A stretch of 64,000 nucleotides of DNA from Vibrio jasicida CAIM 1864 = LMG 25398 (GTDB taxonomy: Bacteria; Pseudomonadota; Gammaproteobacteria; Enterobacterales; Vibrionaceae). Positions 47,957-57,314 of this stretch are shown in pieces. Both the position numbers and the translations under genes were made by a program. Within the stretch, counting starts at the first letter, position 1; every line of letters starts with the position of its first letter. Under the pieces are notes generated by a model. It was not told where the DNA came from, searched no databases, and was given only the letters and a program-made list of their open reading frames with translations. The stretch spans positions 1 to 64,000 of the forward strand of contig NZ_BAOG01000052.1 in NCBI RefSeq assembly GCF_000400365.1, given 5' to 3'.

Positions 47957-48940
47957 TTATCCGATTTCTACACAATCAAGCAACTCTTGCACCACTCGCT
48001 GGTGATCGACACCATCGGCAAGTGCATCGTAAGAAAGTGAGAAGCGATGTCCCAGCACCGATGGCACCATTGCACGCACGTCATCAGGCGTTACATGGTC
48101 ACGCCCTTGTAGCCACGCATAAGCGCGCGCACATTTGTCTAACGAGATAGATGCACGAGGACTCGCACCGATTTCGATCCATTTTTGTAGCTGGGAATCG
48201 GCGTAACGCTCTGGTTTACGTGTCGCCATTACCAACGCTACGATGTAGCTTTCGACTAATTCAGACACGGCTATAGAAGGAAGTTGGCGACGCGCTTCAA
48301 TCACTAATTCAGGCTCGATGTGTTTTGGCGTCACTAGCTCATTACTGGTTTCTGAACCCAACTCTTCACTGCGTACCAGACGAATGATATCGCGCTCGGC
48401 TTCATCTTCTGGGTAATCAACAGTCACTTTCATGATAAAACGGTCCATCTGCGCTTCTGGCAATGGATACGTCCCCTCTTGCTCCACAGGGTTTTGCGTT
48501 GCAAGCACCATGAACAACTCAGGCAAGACGTGTGTCTTATCACCCACTGTGATCGTACCTTCTGCCATTGCTTCTAGCAGTGCGGCTTGTACTTTTGCTG
48601 GCGCACGGTTCACCTCATCCGCCAACACAATGCTGTTGAAAATTGGTCCCGGTTGGAAGTGGAGTTGAGGCTTACCATCCAACTCTTGGTACACTTCGGT
48701 ACCTGTTACGTCAGAAGGTAATAAGTCGGGTGTAAACTGAATACGACCAAAGCTGGTGTTAAGTAGGTTCGCAAGCGACTTCACCGAGCGGGTTTTTGCC
48801 GTTCCCGGTAAGCCCTCTAAAAGTACGTGACCATTGGTCAATAACCCTATCACCAAAGCCTGAACCACATGGCTTTGTCCAATGACGCTTTTTTCAGTTT
48901 GTTCGATTAATTCATTAATGGCTTGTTGTGCGTGGTTCAT
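47957..48940 (-). CDS. moxR: MoxR-family AAA+ ATPase
   Basis: The 327-residue protein has Walker A GLPGTAKT (about residues 40-47), Walker B IVLADEVNRAP, sensor 1 VLATQNPVEQEGTYPLPEAQMDRF and sensor 2 GASPRASISLDKCARA, all diagnostic for MoxR chaperone-like ATPases. It is the first gene of the Bat operon. The preceding anSME 2 gene ends 65 bases upstream on the same strand without a visible terminator, so read-through is possible. Confidence 0.94.
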   Translation of the reverse strand: MNHAQQAINELIEQTEKSVIGQSHVVQALVIGLLTNGHVLLEGLPGTAKTRSVKSLANLLNTSFGRIQFTPDLLPSDVTGTEVYQELDGKPQLHFQPGPIFNSIVLADEVNRAPAKVQAALLEAMAEGTITVGDKTHVLPELFMVLATQNPVEQEGTYPLPEAQMDRFIMKVTVDYPEDEAERDIIRLVRSEELGSETSNELVTPKHIEPELVIEARRQLPSIAVSELVESYIVALVMATRKPERYADSQLQKWIEIGASPRASISLDKCARAYAWLQGRDHVTPDDVRAMVPSVLGHRFSLSYDALADGVDHQRVVQELLDCVEIG

Positions 48941-49005
48941 AGTCTACCTATTGAGTTTACGGGAGCCTGAGCGTTAAAAGTTGAGTATAAGACTGAAAGT
49001 AATAA

Positions 49006-50322
49006 CTAAAGGTTATATTCGCTATATTCACCTGAGTTGTAAGACTTTATTAACCTTGATATGCCAACCAGGATTGGCAGCGAATGGTCAAAGAACATTT
49101 TTATTCCCGGACACAAGTAGTTTAGACCAGCCTCACCATTCGGCGCGGTAAGTAACCGATTTTTTGGGCATTCTCCCCAGCAATACTTCAAATACGGGCA
49201 ATCAAGGCAGTATTGCGGCAAAGAAGACTTTTTCGCCATGCCAAAGCTGTATTGACGAGTTGAGATTGCAATTTCATTCAGAGATCGGTCATGAATGTTA
49301 GCCAGTTGGTATTCCGGATAAACGTAGTGATCACAGCTAAACACATCCCCATTGTGTTCAATCGCTAGGCCTTTGCCGCAGAACTCTGCGCTAACACACA
49401 ACTGCGAAGGCATCCCCATCACTTGCACGACAGCGGTTTCGAAAAGGTTGACCAAGACTCTGCCAAGATCGTTGTTCACCCATTCTTCAAATACAGCAAT
49501 CAGAAACTCGCCCCACTCTTCTGCATCGACCGACCAGTCCGCAACCACTGACATCAAATGTCCCGGCTTTGCTAATTCGCTGCCAAGTTTTGGAGACATG
49601 TTTTCTTTCCAGAAATGGGGAGCGGTTTGAGTGAAAGACCGAGGTTCAACACAAGGTGTGAATTGGATATAAGTGACGCCGAGTTCTTGAGTGAGGAAGC
49701 GATACACTTCGAGCGGATATTTGGCGTTAAAGCGGTTTACTGTCACCAAAGCATTGAATGACACATTATAACGCTTCATCAGCTCAACGGCTTGCATGAC
49801 GCGTTGAAAGGTCGGTTTTCCACTTCGGGTTTTGCGGTATTTATCGTGGATAAATTCAGGACCATCTATCGATAAACCAACCAGAAACCCGTGGTCATGC
49901 AGAAACTGACACCAAGCCTCGTTTAATAACAAGCCATTGGTTTGAAGGTCGTTTTCGATGCGAACGCCTTGTTTAGCGTATTTGTTTTGCAGTTCGACAA
50001 CCTTCTTGAAGTAATCCAACCCCAACAGTGTTGGTTCACCACCCTGCCAAGAAAACACAACCTCCTCACCATCTTGGCTTTCGATATAGCTCTTTATGAA
50101 TGCCTCAAGTGTTGCATCGTCCATTTTTGGTTGAGTGCCTTGATTGAGTAATTCATCTTTGTGCAGATAAAAACAGTACTGACAATCGATATTGCATTTT
50201 GCCCCGCCCGGTTTCGCCATCACGTGAAAACGTCGTTCGACTTTATCACTATTAGATACAAACGCCGTTTTGAGGGGAGTTAATGACATTTGAGTAGTAT
50301 GAATGTGAGTTTGTTTTTTCAT
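49006..50322 (-). CDS. Anaerobic sulfatase-maturating enzyme (radical SAM, SPASM), anSME 2
   Basis: The protein is 438 residues from ATG 50322 and is a close paralogue of anSME 1. It has CNIDCQYCFYLHK as the SAM-cluster motif, VFSWQGGEPTLLGLDYFKKVVELQ, NDLQTNG, and the SPASM cysteines (CVSAEFCGKGLAIEHNGDVFSCDHYVYPEY; CLDCPYLKYCWGECPKNR; YLCPGIKMFFDHSLP). The frame stays open to 50385, but that would cross the hairpin at 50352-50372 and encode unconserved residues. It follows sulfatase 1 on the same strand, so it most likely matures that Ser-type enzyme and perhaps the Cys-type ones. Confidence 0.92.
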   Translation of the reverse strand: MKKQTHIHTTQMSLTPLKTAFVSNSDKVERRFHVMAKPGGAKCNIDCQYCFYLHKDELLNQGTQPKMDDATLEAFIKSYIESQDGEEVVFSWQGGEPTLLGLDYFKKVVELQNKYAKQGVRIENDLQTNGLLLNEAWCQFLHDHGFLVGLSIDGPEFIHDKYRKTRSGKPTFQRVMQAVELMKRYNVSFNALVTVNRFNAKYPLEVYRFLTQELGVTYIQFTPCVEPRSFTQTAPHFWKENMSPKLGSELAKPGHLMSVVADWSVDAEEWGEFLIAVFEEWVNNDLGRVLVNLFETAVVQVMGMPSQLCVSAEFCGKGLAIEHNGDVFSCDHYVYPEYQLANIHDRSLNEIAISTRQYSFGMAKKSSLPQYCLDCPYLKYCWGECPKNRLLTAPNGEAGLNYLCPGIKMFFDHSLPILVGISRLIKSYNSGEYSEYNL

Positions 50323-50351
50323 AAAGAACGATCTCGAAAGCAGAAGAAAGT

Positions 50352-50372
50352 CAGCGCCCAAGTTGGGCGCTG
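50352..50372 (-). terminator. Intra-operon hairpin between sulfatase 1 and anSME 2
   Basis: CAGCGCCCAA and TTGGGCGCTG form a perfect 10-bp stem around a single central base. On the minus strand it is followed by ACTTTCTTCTGC, only moderately T-rich. It may be a partial terminator or a processing/stability element that lowers anSME output relative to sulfatase. Confidence 0.6.
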
Positions 50373-50417
50373 TATTTAAGGACAATAACTAGGGTCTATG
50401 GATCTATGGACAAAACG

Positions 50418-51935
50418 TTATTTCGGAACAAACGAGCCCGGAGCCATACGCGGCGGGTATTCGTTGAAGGTTTCCATGACCTCTTTTACTTTTTCAACTG
50501 CAGGCATCATCAAGAATGAACGTTCGTACATCCAACGGTCGTAACCCATACCAGTATCGCCACGCTCAAATGGGTCGATACTCAAATCATAGATTTGTGG
50601 TACACGGAGTTTAGTAAATGGTTTCTTCCAGATATCCAAACCGGTTTCGTTTTCTTGAATCAAGAAGTGATATTTGTATTTGCCGTAACGTAAAGCCAGT
50701 AAATCGCCGTCATCACTCCAGTAAACAAATTCGTTACGAGCAGACTTGTCCGTTTTACCCGTTAGGTAAGGCAGTTGGTTGTAACCGTCTAAGTGAACGT
50801 TGTAGTTCATATCGCCCACTTTCTTGCCTTTCAACAGTTCTTGTTTGACGTTGCTGTTGCCCGCCGCAGCGACCAATGTTGGTAAGAAGTCTTCCAGAGA
50901 CACAATGCCGTTAAACGTCGTGCCCGCTTGGATATGGCCCGGCCACTTAATCACTGCAGGAACACGGAAGCCACCTTCCCAACCGGTGTTTTTCTCACTA
51001 CGGAATGGCGTCATACCCGCGTCTGGCCACAAGTTGATCATTGGGCCATTATCTGTCGTGTAAACAATGATGGTGTTGTCATCAACGCCAAGCTCTTTAA
51101 TCTTATTGAGCAAGTGACCAATTTGATCATCGTGTTGCTTCACACCATCGGCGTAAAAACCTGCGCCTGTTTTACCTTTGTAGTCGTCTGGAACGTGCGT
51201 GAAGTTGTGCATGCGCGTGGTGTTAAACCACGTAAAGAATGGCTTGTCGGCTTTGACTTGTTTCTCGATAAACTTCTCAGCTTCATCTAGGAACTCGTCA
51301 TCAACCGTTTCCATACGTTTGCGCGTCAATGGGCCGGTATCTTCAATCTTGCCATCCGCATAAGAGTGGATCACACCACGAGGACCGAACTTCTTCTTAA
51401 ATTCAGGATCTTGTGGGTAGTCAACGTTCTCCGGCTCTTCTTCCGCATTTAAGTGGTAAAGGTTGCCAAAGAACTCGTCGAAACCGTGGTTGGTCGGCAA
51501 GTGTTCATCGCGGTCACCAAGGTGGTTTTTACCAAATTGACCCGTTGCGTAACCAAGGTCACGTAGCAGTGTCGCAATAGTTGGATCTTTCTCAGAAATC
51601 CCTTCTTTCGCTCCTGGCAAACCAACCTTAGACAAGCCGGTACGTTTTGGCATTTGTCCCGTGATGAACGCAGAGCGACCTGCCGTTGAGCTTTGCTGAG
51701 CGTAGAAGTTGGTAAACTTAGCACCGTCTCTTGCAATGCTATCAATATTTGGTGTGCTGTAAGCCAGCATGTCACCGTTGTAAGCACTCAAGTTCCAGTA
51801 ACCGACATCGTCACCAAAGATAACGAGAATGTTAGGCTGTTCTGCCGAGTAAGCGGTCGCTGATGCCGCTCCGATCGCAAGCGTACAAGCGTTTAATACC
51901 AGCTTCTTGACGCGTTTTTTATCGTGGTTTGCCAT
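50418..51935 (-). CDS. Periplasmic sulfatase 1, Ser-type (family S1)
   Basis: The 505-residue protein has a Sec signal (to about residue 31), the metal-binding start PNILVIFGDDVGY (D42, D43), the sulfatase motif S83-T-A-G-R with Ser in place of Cys, and GQFGKNHLGDRDEHLPTNHGFDEFFGNLYHLNAEEEPE. Further active-site parts are TTDNGP and the K/H residues around TPFRSEKNTGWEGGFRVP. Ser-type sulfatases depend on anSME enzymes, because aerobic FGE acts on Cys only, and anSME 2 follows directly. The substrate is unknown. It diverges from a LysR gene. Confidence 0.93.
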   Translation of the reverse strand: MANHDKKRVKKLVLNACTLAIGAASATAYSAEQPNILVIFGDDVGYWNLSAYNGDMLAYSTPNIDSIARDGAKFTNFYAQQSSTAGRSAFITGQMPKRTGLSKVGLPGAKEGISEKDPTIATLLRDLGYATGQFGKNHLGDRDEHLPTNHGFDEFFGNLYHLNAEEEPENVDYPQDPEFKKKFGPRGVIHSYADGKIEDTGPLTRKRMETVDDEFLDEAEKFIEKQVKADKPFFTWFNTTRMHNFTHVPDDYKGKTGAGFYADGVKQHDDQIGHLLNKIKELGVDDNTIIVYTTDNGPMINLWPDAGMTPFRSEKNTGWEGGFRVPAVIKWPGHIQAGTTFNGIVSLEDFLPTLVAAAGNSNVKQELLKGKKVGDMNYNVHLDGYNQLPYLTGKTDKSARNEFVYWSDDGDLLALRYGKYKYHFLIQENETGLDIWKKPFTKLRVPQIYDLSIDPFERGDTGMGYDRWMYERSFLMMPAVEKVKEVMETFNEYPPRMAPGSFVPK

Positions 51936-51963
51936 AAAAGGGCTCCATAAATCCGTTGCTGCG

Positions 51964-51992
51964 AATCTTGGTAGAAATCAGATACCAAGATT
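51964..51992. promoter_or_regulatory. Putative LysR operator between sulfatase 1 and its divergent regulator
   Basis: AATCTTGGTA (51964-51973) and TACCAAGATT (51983-51992) are perfect 10-bp arms around 9 nt, including a T-N11-A spacing typical of LysR-type binding sites. It lies 29 bases upstream of the sulfatase 1 start codon and 70 bases from the LysR start codon. Confidence 0.7.
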
Positions 51993-52061
51993 TGATTAAG
52001 ATAAAACTTGTTATTTGACGGATAAATAGAGTTCAGATACGTTGATATATAAATTTAGTTT

Positions 52062-52931
52062 ATGGGTAACAAGATGGACTTAAACTTGATTCAAACTTTT
52101 TTGGTGGTCGCTGAATATCAGTCCTACACCAAAGCGGCCGACCATTTAGGCCTTACGCAACCTGCGGTGAGCGCTTCGATTAAGCGGCTTGAACAAGTGG
52201 TAGGAAAACAGCTTTTCGTCAAACAAGGACGAGGGATCGCACCCACTTCAACTGCGTATCAACTCATGCCGCAGTTTCGTCAGGCAGTGAGCATCGTAGA
52301 CAACGCCATTTCAGAAAGAACCACTTTTCAAGTCTGCTGCTCAGAAACCTTACTCCACAGTTTAAATCCGATTGAAAACGTTGTTTTCCACGAGTCTCCA
52401 CCGGAAAAGTACTTGTTGTTTGAACAAATTCGACAGCAAAAAATGGATTTAGTGATTGATACCATTATCACCAAAGACTCCTCTTTCGTGATAGAAAACG
52501 CCTACGATGAACCCGCAATGATCATCTGTCGTCAAAGTCATCCAAGAATCCAAGGGACACTGAGCCGAGAAGATTTTTATCGTGAAACTCACTGTATATT
52601 TTCAGGCAAGTGGAACAACACTTCTGGCTTCGAGCAACTGGCAAAAGAGCCGATTCAGGAGCGAAATGTAGAGATCGTAACGTCATCTTTGGCGGGGATG
52701 GCAATGTATGTTGCACAACGAGATTGTCTAGGCGTTGTTTCTCGATCGTTTGCGATGAAATGGAGTAAGGCACTCAAGTTACAGATCCTTGAATGCCCGA
52801 TTGAAATCGACCGTATCCCCTATAAATTCGTCTATCATAAGCGTGATGAGCACAATCCCGCTCATCAGCGCTTAAGGGAACAGGTCAAGCAACAACTTGA
52901 GTTTGCCCATGCCGCTCCTATTGATTTATAG
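52062..52931 (+). CDS. LysR-family regulator of the sulfatase module
   Basis: The 289-residue protein has the LysR winged helix-turn-helix MDLNLIQTFLVVAEYQSYTKAADHLGLTQPAVSASIKRLEQVVGKQLFVKQGRG and a C-terminal effector domain with the substrate-binding fold. MDLNL starts at 52074, where GGGTAAC offers a weak ribosome-binding site, so the first four residues may not be translated. Divergent orientation from sulfatase 1 across a perfect inverted repeat suggests it regulates that operon. Its 3' end overlaps the convergent cytochrome gene by 14 bases. Confidence 0.9.
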   Translation: MGNKMDLNLIQTFLVVAEYQSYTKAADHLGLTQPAVSASIKRLEQVVGKQLFVKQGRGIAPTSTAYQLMPQFRQAVSIVDNAISERTTFQVCCSETLLHSLNPIENVVFHESPPEKYLLFEQIRQQKMDLVIDTIITKDSSFVIENAYDEPAMIICRQSHPRIQGTLSREDFYRETHCIFSGKWNNTSGFEQLAKEPIQERNVEIVTSSLAGMAMYVAQRDCLGVVSRSFAMKWSKALKLQILECPIEIDRIPYKFVYHKRDEHNPAHQRLREQVKQQLEFAHAAPIDL

Positions 52932-55269
52932 AGGCTCTTAAACGCTGAATCACATCAGCTGTCGCAAACTCTCCTAGTTGCTTCAAACACTGCTCAAAAG
53001 CAAATGCAACAGAGCCATCTTTGTAGTTTCTAGCCAGCACCTCACATTCCGCAAACAAGTGCTGTGGGTTGCCTCCCACTTTGTAAGCGGTGTTCAACGC
53101 TTTACTGGCCGCAAGCACGTCTGAGTTCTCCAGAGCGAGCCCATAAACATACCAATACTGCGGGTTGTGTTCTGCCGTTTCAGCCGCTTGTTTCAAATAT
53201 TGGTTTGCCTTAGCGCTATCTCCAACACGAAGCCATGCCAAACCCGCGCTGTAAGGCAAAGCACTCGATTTCGGCTGAGCTTCAATCCCGGCCATCAAGG
53301 TTTCTAATGCTTTTTTGTCATTGCCCTGTGCACGATACAAATCGGCTAAGTTTGCATAGCTGTTCTCGAAGTAAGGTTCTATTTCAATCGCCTTTTGGTA
53401 AGACGCAATGGCTTTGTCTGTTTCGCCAAGGTCTCGATAGACGTTCGCCAGATTAGTTCGTCCAAAGCCTCGATCCGCATTGAAACGCTGGATTTCCATG
53501 TAATCTTCCAACGGCTGACGAATCTTATCGCGTTGCAGCGGGTTCATCTCTGGATAATGACGGACCAACGCACCCGCAGTTTCAGCACGCACCGATAAGA
53601 CAGGATCACTCAGTAATGATTCGAGGATTTGCCACCGGTCACTGAACTCATAACCAGAAGACCCAGCAACAGCCCCAAGACGAATCATGTCGCTTTCATG
53701 CTTCACCGCTCTTGCCAATGACACTAAGGTGTTTTGCCCAGTATTGCCGCCCATTCTCTCCAAAGTTGATGCACGAATAATATCACTCAACGATGAGTCT
53801 TGAGCAGAATACGCTAACGCATCAGGCGCACCACGATGACCAATAGAATCGGCGTAGAATGCCACGGCAAAGTGTTTTTGATTGCGGTATTTCGAATTCG
53901 GGAACCACTCACCTATTTTCTGATCCGCCCACTGATTGGTTTCGTCTTCATGACATGATGTACAGACGTTTGGCGTATTGATGTGCTGGCTCAGATCTGG
54001 ACGTGGCACATGCCAACTGTGGTCACGACGCGGGTCAACTTGCATGTAGGTCGTTTCCGGCATGTGGCAAGTGGTGCATTGGGATGCCTCGGTATTTGCC
54101 TCATGGAAGGTGTGATTCTCCGGCATGTAGTCAGACGCAATATGGCACTGAGCACAAACCGCTTCTTCAGGGATTTTTAACTCTGCGGTATGAGGATCGT
54201 GGCAGTTGGTACAAGTTACCCCTTTCTCTGCCATGGCAGACTGCAAAAATGAGCCATAAACGTAATCTTCATCGTAAATCTGACCATCGTGATAATAGAG
54301 CTCCGGTGTAATTAGGCTTAGACGATATTTATCCAAGAAGGAGCCTTTAACATGGTCCGCACTTTCATTTAACTGTGTACGACGGCTATGACACTGCGCA
54401 CAGGTTTGAACTTGATGAGTCATCGCGATTTCTTTTGGTTGGAGCGTGCTGTGCCCTTCTTCGTAGACCCACTCTTTTACTGCCATACCTAAATCTCGAT
54501 CAAAGCCATAATGGTTCGCTGAGGTGATGGTATTCCCAGATTTTTCCGCTTGTTTGGCAAGTTCTACGTGTTCACTGGCTGGGCCATGACATGCTTCGCA
54601 ACCGACATTGATTTCTGACCATGTTGTTGAATACGTATTGGCAGTTGCATCGTAGTTTTTTTCTAGATTGGTTGAATGGCAATCAGCACACATGAAGTTC
54701 CAATTCTGACCCGTGTTCGTCCAGTAAAACTCATCTTTGGGAGTGGTGTCGGGATAAAGATGGAACCAGCGCTGTCCGCCTTCTTGCTTGGCTCTCGAAT
54801 CCCAAGCGAAAGGAATTAACTGCACACGCCCGTCTTCAAATTCCACCATGTATTGTTGGAGCGGCTCCCACGCAAAGGTGTAGCTGATTTTGTAATCATG
54901 CCACTCACCATCAGGCCCTTGGATATTGACCCAATATTCACTCCCTTTTCGATAGAAGCGATTTGGCTTACCTTCAAAAGTGAATGTGTGGTCATCAAAA
55001 TCACCGAGAACGGATTCCGCATCGGCATGACGCATCGCCATATCGTGATGAGAACCTTGCCACGCTTCGGTTTCTTTCTTGTGGCAATCAATACACGCTT
55101 CGCTGCCTACGTAAGTTTGCGTTGAAGAATTGATTGATTGTGGTGCGACCGACACGGTTTCTTGTGCAGAAGCTGACCGTTTAGATACTGTTTCCTGTGC
55201 AAACAGAGAAAAACTGACGAGCGCTGCTAGGCCGATCAAAGCCTGCTTCCAACTTGCCCACTGAGTCAT
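52918..55269 (-). CDS. Periplasmic octaheme cytochrome c with C-terminal HEAT/TPR domain
   Basis: The 783-residue protein has a signal peptide (LIGLAALVSFSLFAQ) and eight CXXCH heme motifs: CIDCH, CADCH, CEACH, CAQCH, CTNCH, CAQCH, CTTCH and CTSCH, all in about residues 55-440. The remaining 340 residues are HEAT-like helices and TPR units (NLANVYRDLGETDKAIASYQKAIEIEP, NLADLYRAQGNDKKALETL). The C-terminal region is collinear with the heme-free protein at 25867-26940. It resembles multiheme proteins with cytochrome c554-type domains, but the reaction is unknown. It lies between LysR/sulfatase 1 and sulfatase 2. It may carry electrons or reduce a sulfur or nitrogen compound. Confidence 0.92.
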   Translation of the reverse strand: MTQWASWKQALIGLAALVSFSLFAQETVSKRSASAQETVSVAPQSINSSTQTYVGSEACIDCHKKETEAWQGSHHDMAMRHADAESVLGDFDDHTFTFEGKPNRFYRKGSEYWVNIQGPDGEWHDYKISYTFAWEPLQQYMVEFEDGRVQLIPFAWDSRAKQEGGQRWFHLYPDTTPKDEFYWTNTGQNWNFMCADCHSTNLEKNYDATANTYSTTWSEINVGCEACHGPASEHVELAKQAEKSGNTITSANHYGFDRDLGMAVKEWVYEEGHSTLQPKEIAMTHQVQTCAQCHSRRTQLNESADHVKGSFLDKYRLSLITPELYYHDGQIYDEDYVYGSFLQSAMAEKGVTCTNCHDPHTAELKIPEEAVCAQCHIASDYMPENHTFHEANTEASQCTTCHMPETTYMQVDPRRDHSWHVPRPDLSQHINTPNVCTSCHEDETNQWADQKIGEWFPNSKYRNQKHFAVAFYADSIGHRGAPDALAYSAQDSSLSDIIRASTLERMGGNTGQNTLVSLARAVKHESDMIRLGAVAGSSGYEFSDRWQILESLLSDPVLSVRAETAGALVRHYPEMNPLQRDKIRQPLEDYMEIQRFNADRGFGRTNLANVYRDLGETDKAIASYQKAIEIEPYFENSYANLADLYRAQGNDKKALETLMAGIEAQPKSSALPYSAGLAWLRVGDSAKANQYLKQAAETAEHNPQYWYVYGLALENSDVLAASKALNTAYKVGGNPQHLFAECEVLARNYKDGSVAFAFEQCLKQLGEFATADVIQRLRASINQ

Positions 55270-55376
55270 AACTGTCCTTGTGTGTGATTCTTTTTATTCT
55301 CCAATCAAAGATAGAAGTGTTTTTCCTTTTTAGACAAGCAATTACATGCGTTTTAAGAAAAAATTAAACACAGTGC

Positions 55377-55400
55377 AAAAAAAAGAGGCTCCGAAGAGCC
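55377..55400 (-). terminator. Terminator of the sulfatase 2 gene
   Basis: On the minus strand GGCTC-TTCG-GAGCC is followed by TCTTTTTTTT, a stable UUCG-capped hairpin with U-run. Confidence 0.88.
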
Positions 55401-55421
55401 CCACATTTGGTTGCAATCAAT

Positions 55422-56969
55422 TTATTTGTTGTGACTTTCCTGCAACTTCTCCATCACTTGATCAAGTGAGAAGCTTGCTGCTTTTTGTCGCGGTGGAAAT
55501 TCTTCGAACGTTGCCAAGAATTTACCTACATAAGCCTGTGCTGGAACCAGCATGTATGCGTGGTCAATCAGCCAGTCGTAATAAGTGTTAGACGTAATGT
55601 CCGCCACTTCGTATGGGTCCATGCGTAGGTTGAAGATCTTAGGCACACGTAATGACGTAAACGGTTCAGCCCAGATACGTAGTGTGCCTTTTGCGCGCTG
55701 CTCTAGGAATACGATCTTCCAGTTGCGGAAGCGAAGTGAACTCAAATCACCATCATCAGTGAAGTAGAAGATCTCTTCACGTGGGCCTTTCTCTTCTTTA
55801 CCAGTTAGGTAAGGCAAGAAGTTGTAACCATCGAGATGATTCTTAAATGTCTTATCACCCGCCGTGTAGCCTTTCAGCAGCTTCTCTTTGATTTGGTCAT
55901 CACCAGCCGCCGCCACCAAGGTTGGCATCCAGTCCATGTGGTGCATAATTTCGTTAGAAACGCTGCCCGCTTCAATCTTACCCGGCCAACGTACCATTGC
56001 AGGAACACGGAACGCACCTTCCCAGTTGGTGTTCTTCTCACCACGGAATGGGGTTGTACCCGCATCTGGCCAAGAGTTCATGTGCGGGCCGTTATCGGTT
56101 GAGTAAAATACGATGGTGTTGTCTTTGATGCCCAAGTCATCCACTTTTTTCAGCAGCTCGCCTACTTGGTTATCGTGTTCTACCATACCGTCGGCATAAA
56201 AACTGATGCCAGTTTTGCCCAAGTTTTCTTCTTTCACGTGTGTGCGGAAGTGCATGCGTGTTGCGTTCCACCAGACAAAGAAAGGCTTGTCAGCCTTCAC
56301 TGCTCGATCCATAAAATCAAGCGCCGCATCTAACGTTTCTCCATCCACCGTTTCCATACGCTTACGCGTTAGAGGGCCGGTATCTTCGATTTTGCCGTCA
56401 GCAAAGGACTTAATAACCCCACGAGGACCGAATTTCTTACGGAATTCTGGATCTTTCGGGTAGTCCACATTCTCAGGCTCTTCCTCGGCGTTCAAATGGT
56501 AAAGGTTGCCAAAAAATTCGTCGAAGCCGTGATTGGTTGGAAGGTGTTCGTCTTTATCGCCAAGGTGGTTTTTACCAAACTGACCTGTCATATAGCCCAG
56601 TGGTTTAAGCATTTCTGCAATCGTTGCATCTTCTGCCTGAAGACCCAAATCTGCCCCCGGAAGGCCAACCTTACTCAAGCCCGTTCTCAATACCGTTTGT
56701 CCGGTAATGAAGGTAGAACGGCCTGCAGTACAAGATTGTTCACCATAGTAGTCGGTGAACATCATGCCTTCTTTTGCAATGCTATCGATGTTCGGTGTTT
56801 TGTATCCCATTAAGCCAAATGTGTAAGCACTGATATTAGATTGACCGATATCATCGCCCCAAATGACCAGAATATTCGGTTTCTCTGCTGCGATACTGCT
56901 ACTTGTCGCGCCGATAAAAGCAGCGGCAAGAATCGCTAATCGGCGTTTCACGCCATAATTCGCTGTCAT
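55422..56969 (-). CDS. Periplasmic sulfatase 2, Cys-type (family S1)
   Basis: From ATG 56969, behind AGAGGTTT, the protein is 515 residues; the frame is open to 57011, but those residues precede the signal peptide (LAILAAAFIGATSSSIAA). The metal site is PNILVIWGDDIG, and the modified residue is C80 in SCTAGRSTF. GKNHLGDKDEHLPTNHGFDEFFGNLYHLNAEEEPENVDYPKDPEF is almost identical to sulfatases 1 and 3, so the three are recent paralogues. It transcribes away from sulfatase 3. A weak copy of the shared element (GGATATAAGACCT) begins 119 nt before its start codon. Confidence 0.93.
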   Translation of the reverse strand: MTANYGVKRRLAILAAAFIGATSSSIAAEKPNILVIWGDDIGQSNISAYTFGLMGYKTPNIDSIAKEGMMFTDYYGEQSCTAGRSTFITGQTVLRTGLSKVGLPGADLGLQAEDATIAEMLKPLGYMTGQFGKNHLGDKDEHLPTNHGFDEFFGNLYHLNAEEEPENVDYPKDPEFRKKFGPRGVIKSFADGKIEDTGPLTRKRMETVDGETLDAALDFMDRAVKADKPFFVWWNATRMHFRTHVKEENLGKTGISFYADGMVEHDNQVGELLKKVDDLGIKDNTIVFYSTDNGPHMNSWPDAGTTPFRGEKNTNWEGAFRVPAMVRWPGKIEAGSVSNEIMHHMDWMPTLVAAAGDDQIKEKLLKGYTAGDKTFKNHLDGYNFLPYLTGKEEKGPREEIFYFTDDGDLSSLRFRNWKIVFLEQRAKGTLRIWAEPFTSLRVPKIFNLRMDPYEVADITSNTYYDWLIDHAYMLVPAQAYVGKFLATFEEFPPRQKAASFSLDQVMEKLQESHNK

Positions 56970-57314
56970 ATAAACCTCTGTATGTAATAGAAAAGTGCAT
57001 CCTGCACACAAACGTATAGCTCACAAAACAGACGAATGCGAATCAAATAGCATAATTATACTTTGGTTAAAACTAAGGTCTTATATCCTTATTTAGAAAG
57101 CGGATTAACGTGACCTGAGTCTCGCTTCAGTTTTCCCCACAAATCCTAAGGTCGAAACAATCAACTGATAAAACAACAAGTTATTTCTCTACATAACTTA
57201 TGGTTATAAACACTATAAAGCGACATTCTTCAATTGCATCATTAACTTAATAGCCAACGAAGCATGGGCGGTACCTAAGCTTCTTTTCCAACTTACAACC
57301 AATTTGGAGTTTTT
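56970..57314. promoter_or_regulatory. Divergent promoter region of sulfatases 2 and 3
   Basis: It contains a direct repeat CTAAGGTC at 57073-57080 and 57146-57153, the GGTTATAAACACTATAA element at 57202-57218 (plus strand, 113 nt before the sulfatase 3 start) and GGATATAAGACCT at 57076-57088 (minus strand, 119 nt before the sulfatase 2 start). No gene is seen. Confidence 0.55.
57202..57218 (+). promoter_or_regulatory. Shared upstream element of the sulfatase regulon, sulfatase 3 copy
   Basis: GGTTATAAACACTATAA matches the anSME 1 copy at 15 of 17 positions and lies at nearly the same distance from the start codon. Confidence 0.55.

Noticed and set aside
49006..50385. anSME 2 starting at 50385
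   Set aside because: It would span the 10-bp hairpin and add residues not shared with anSME 1; the ATG at 50322 is after the hairpin.
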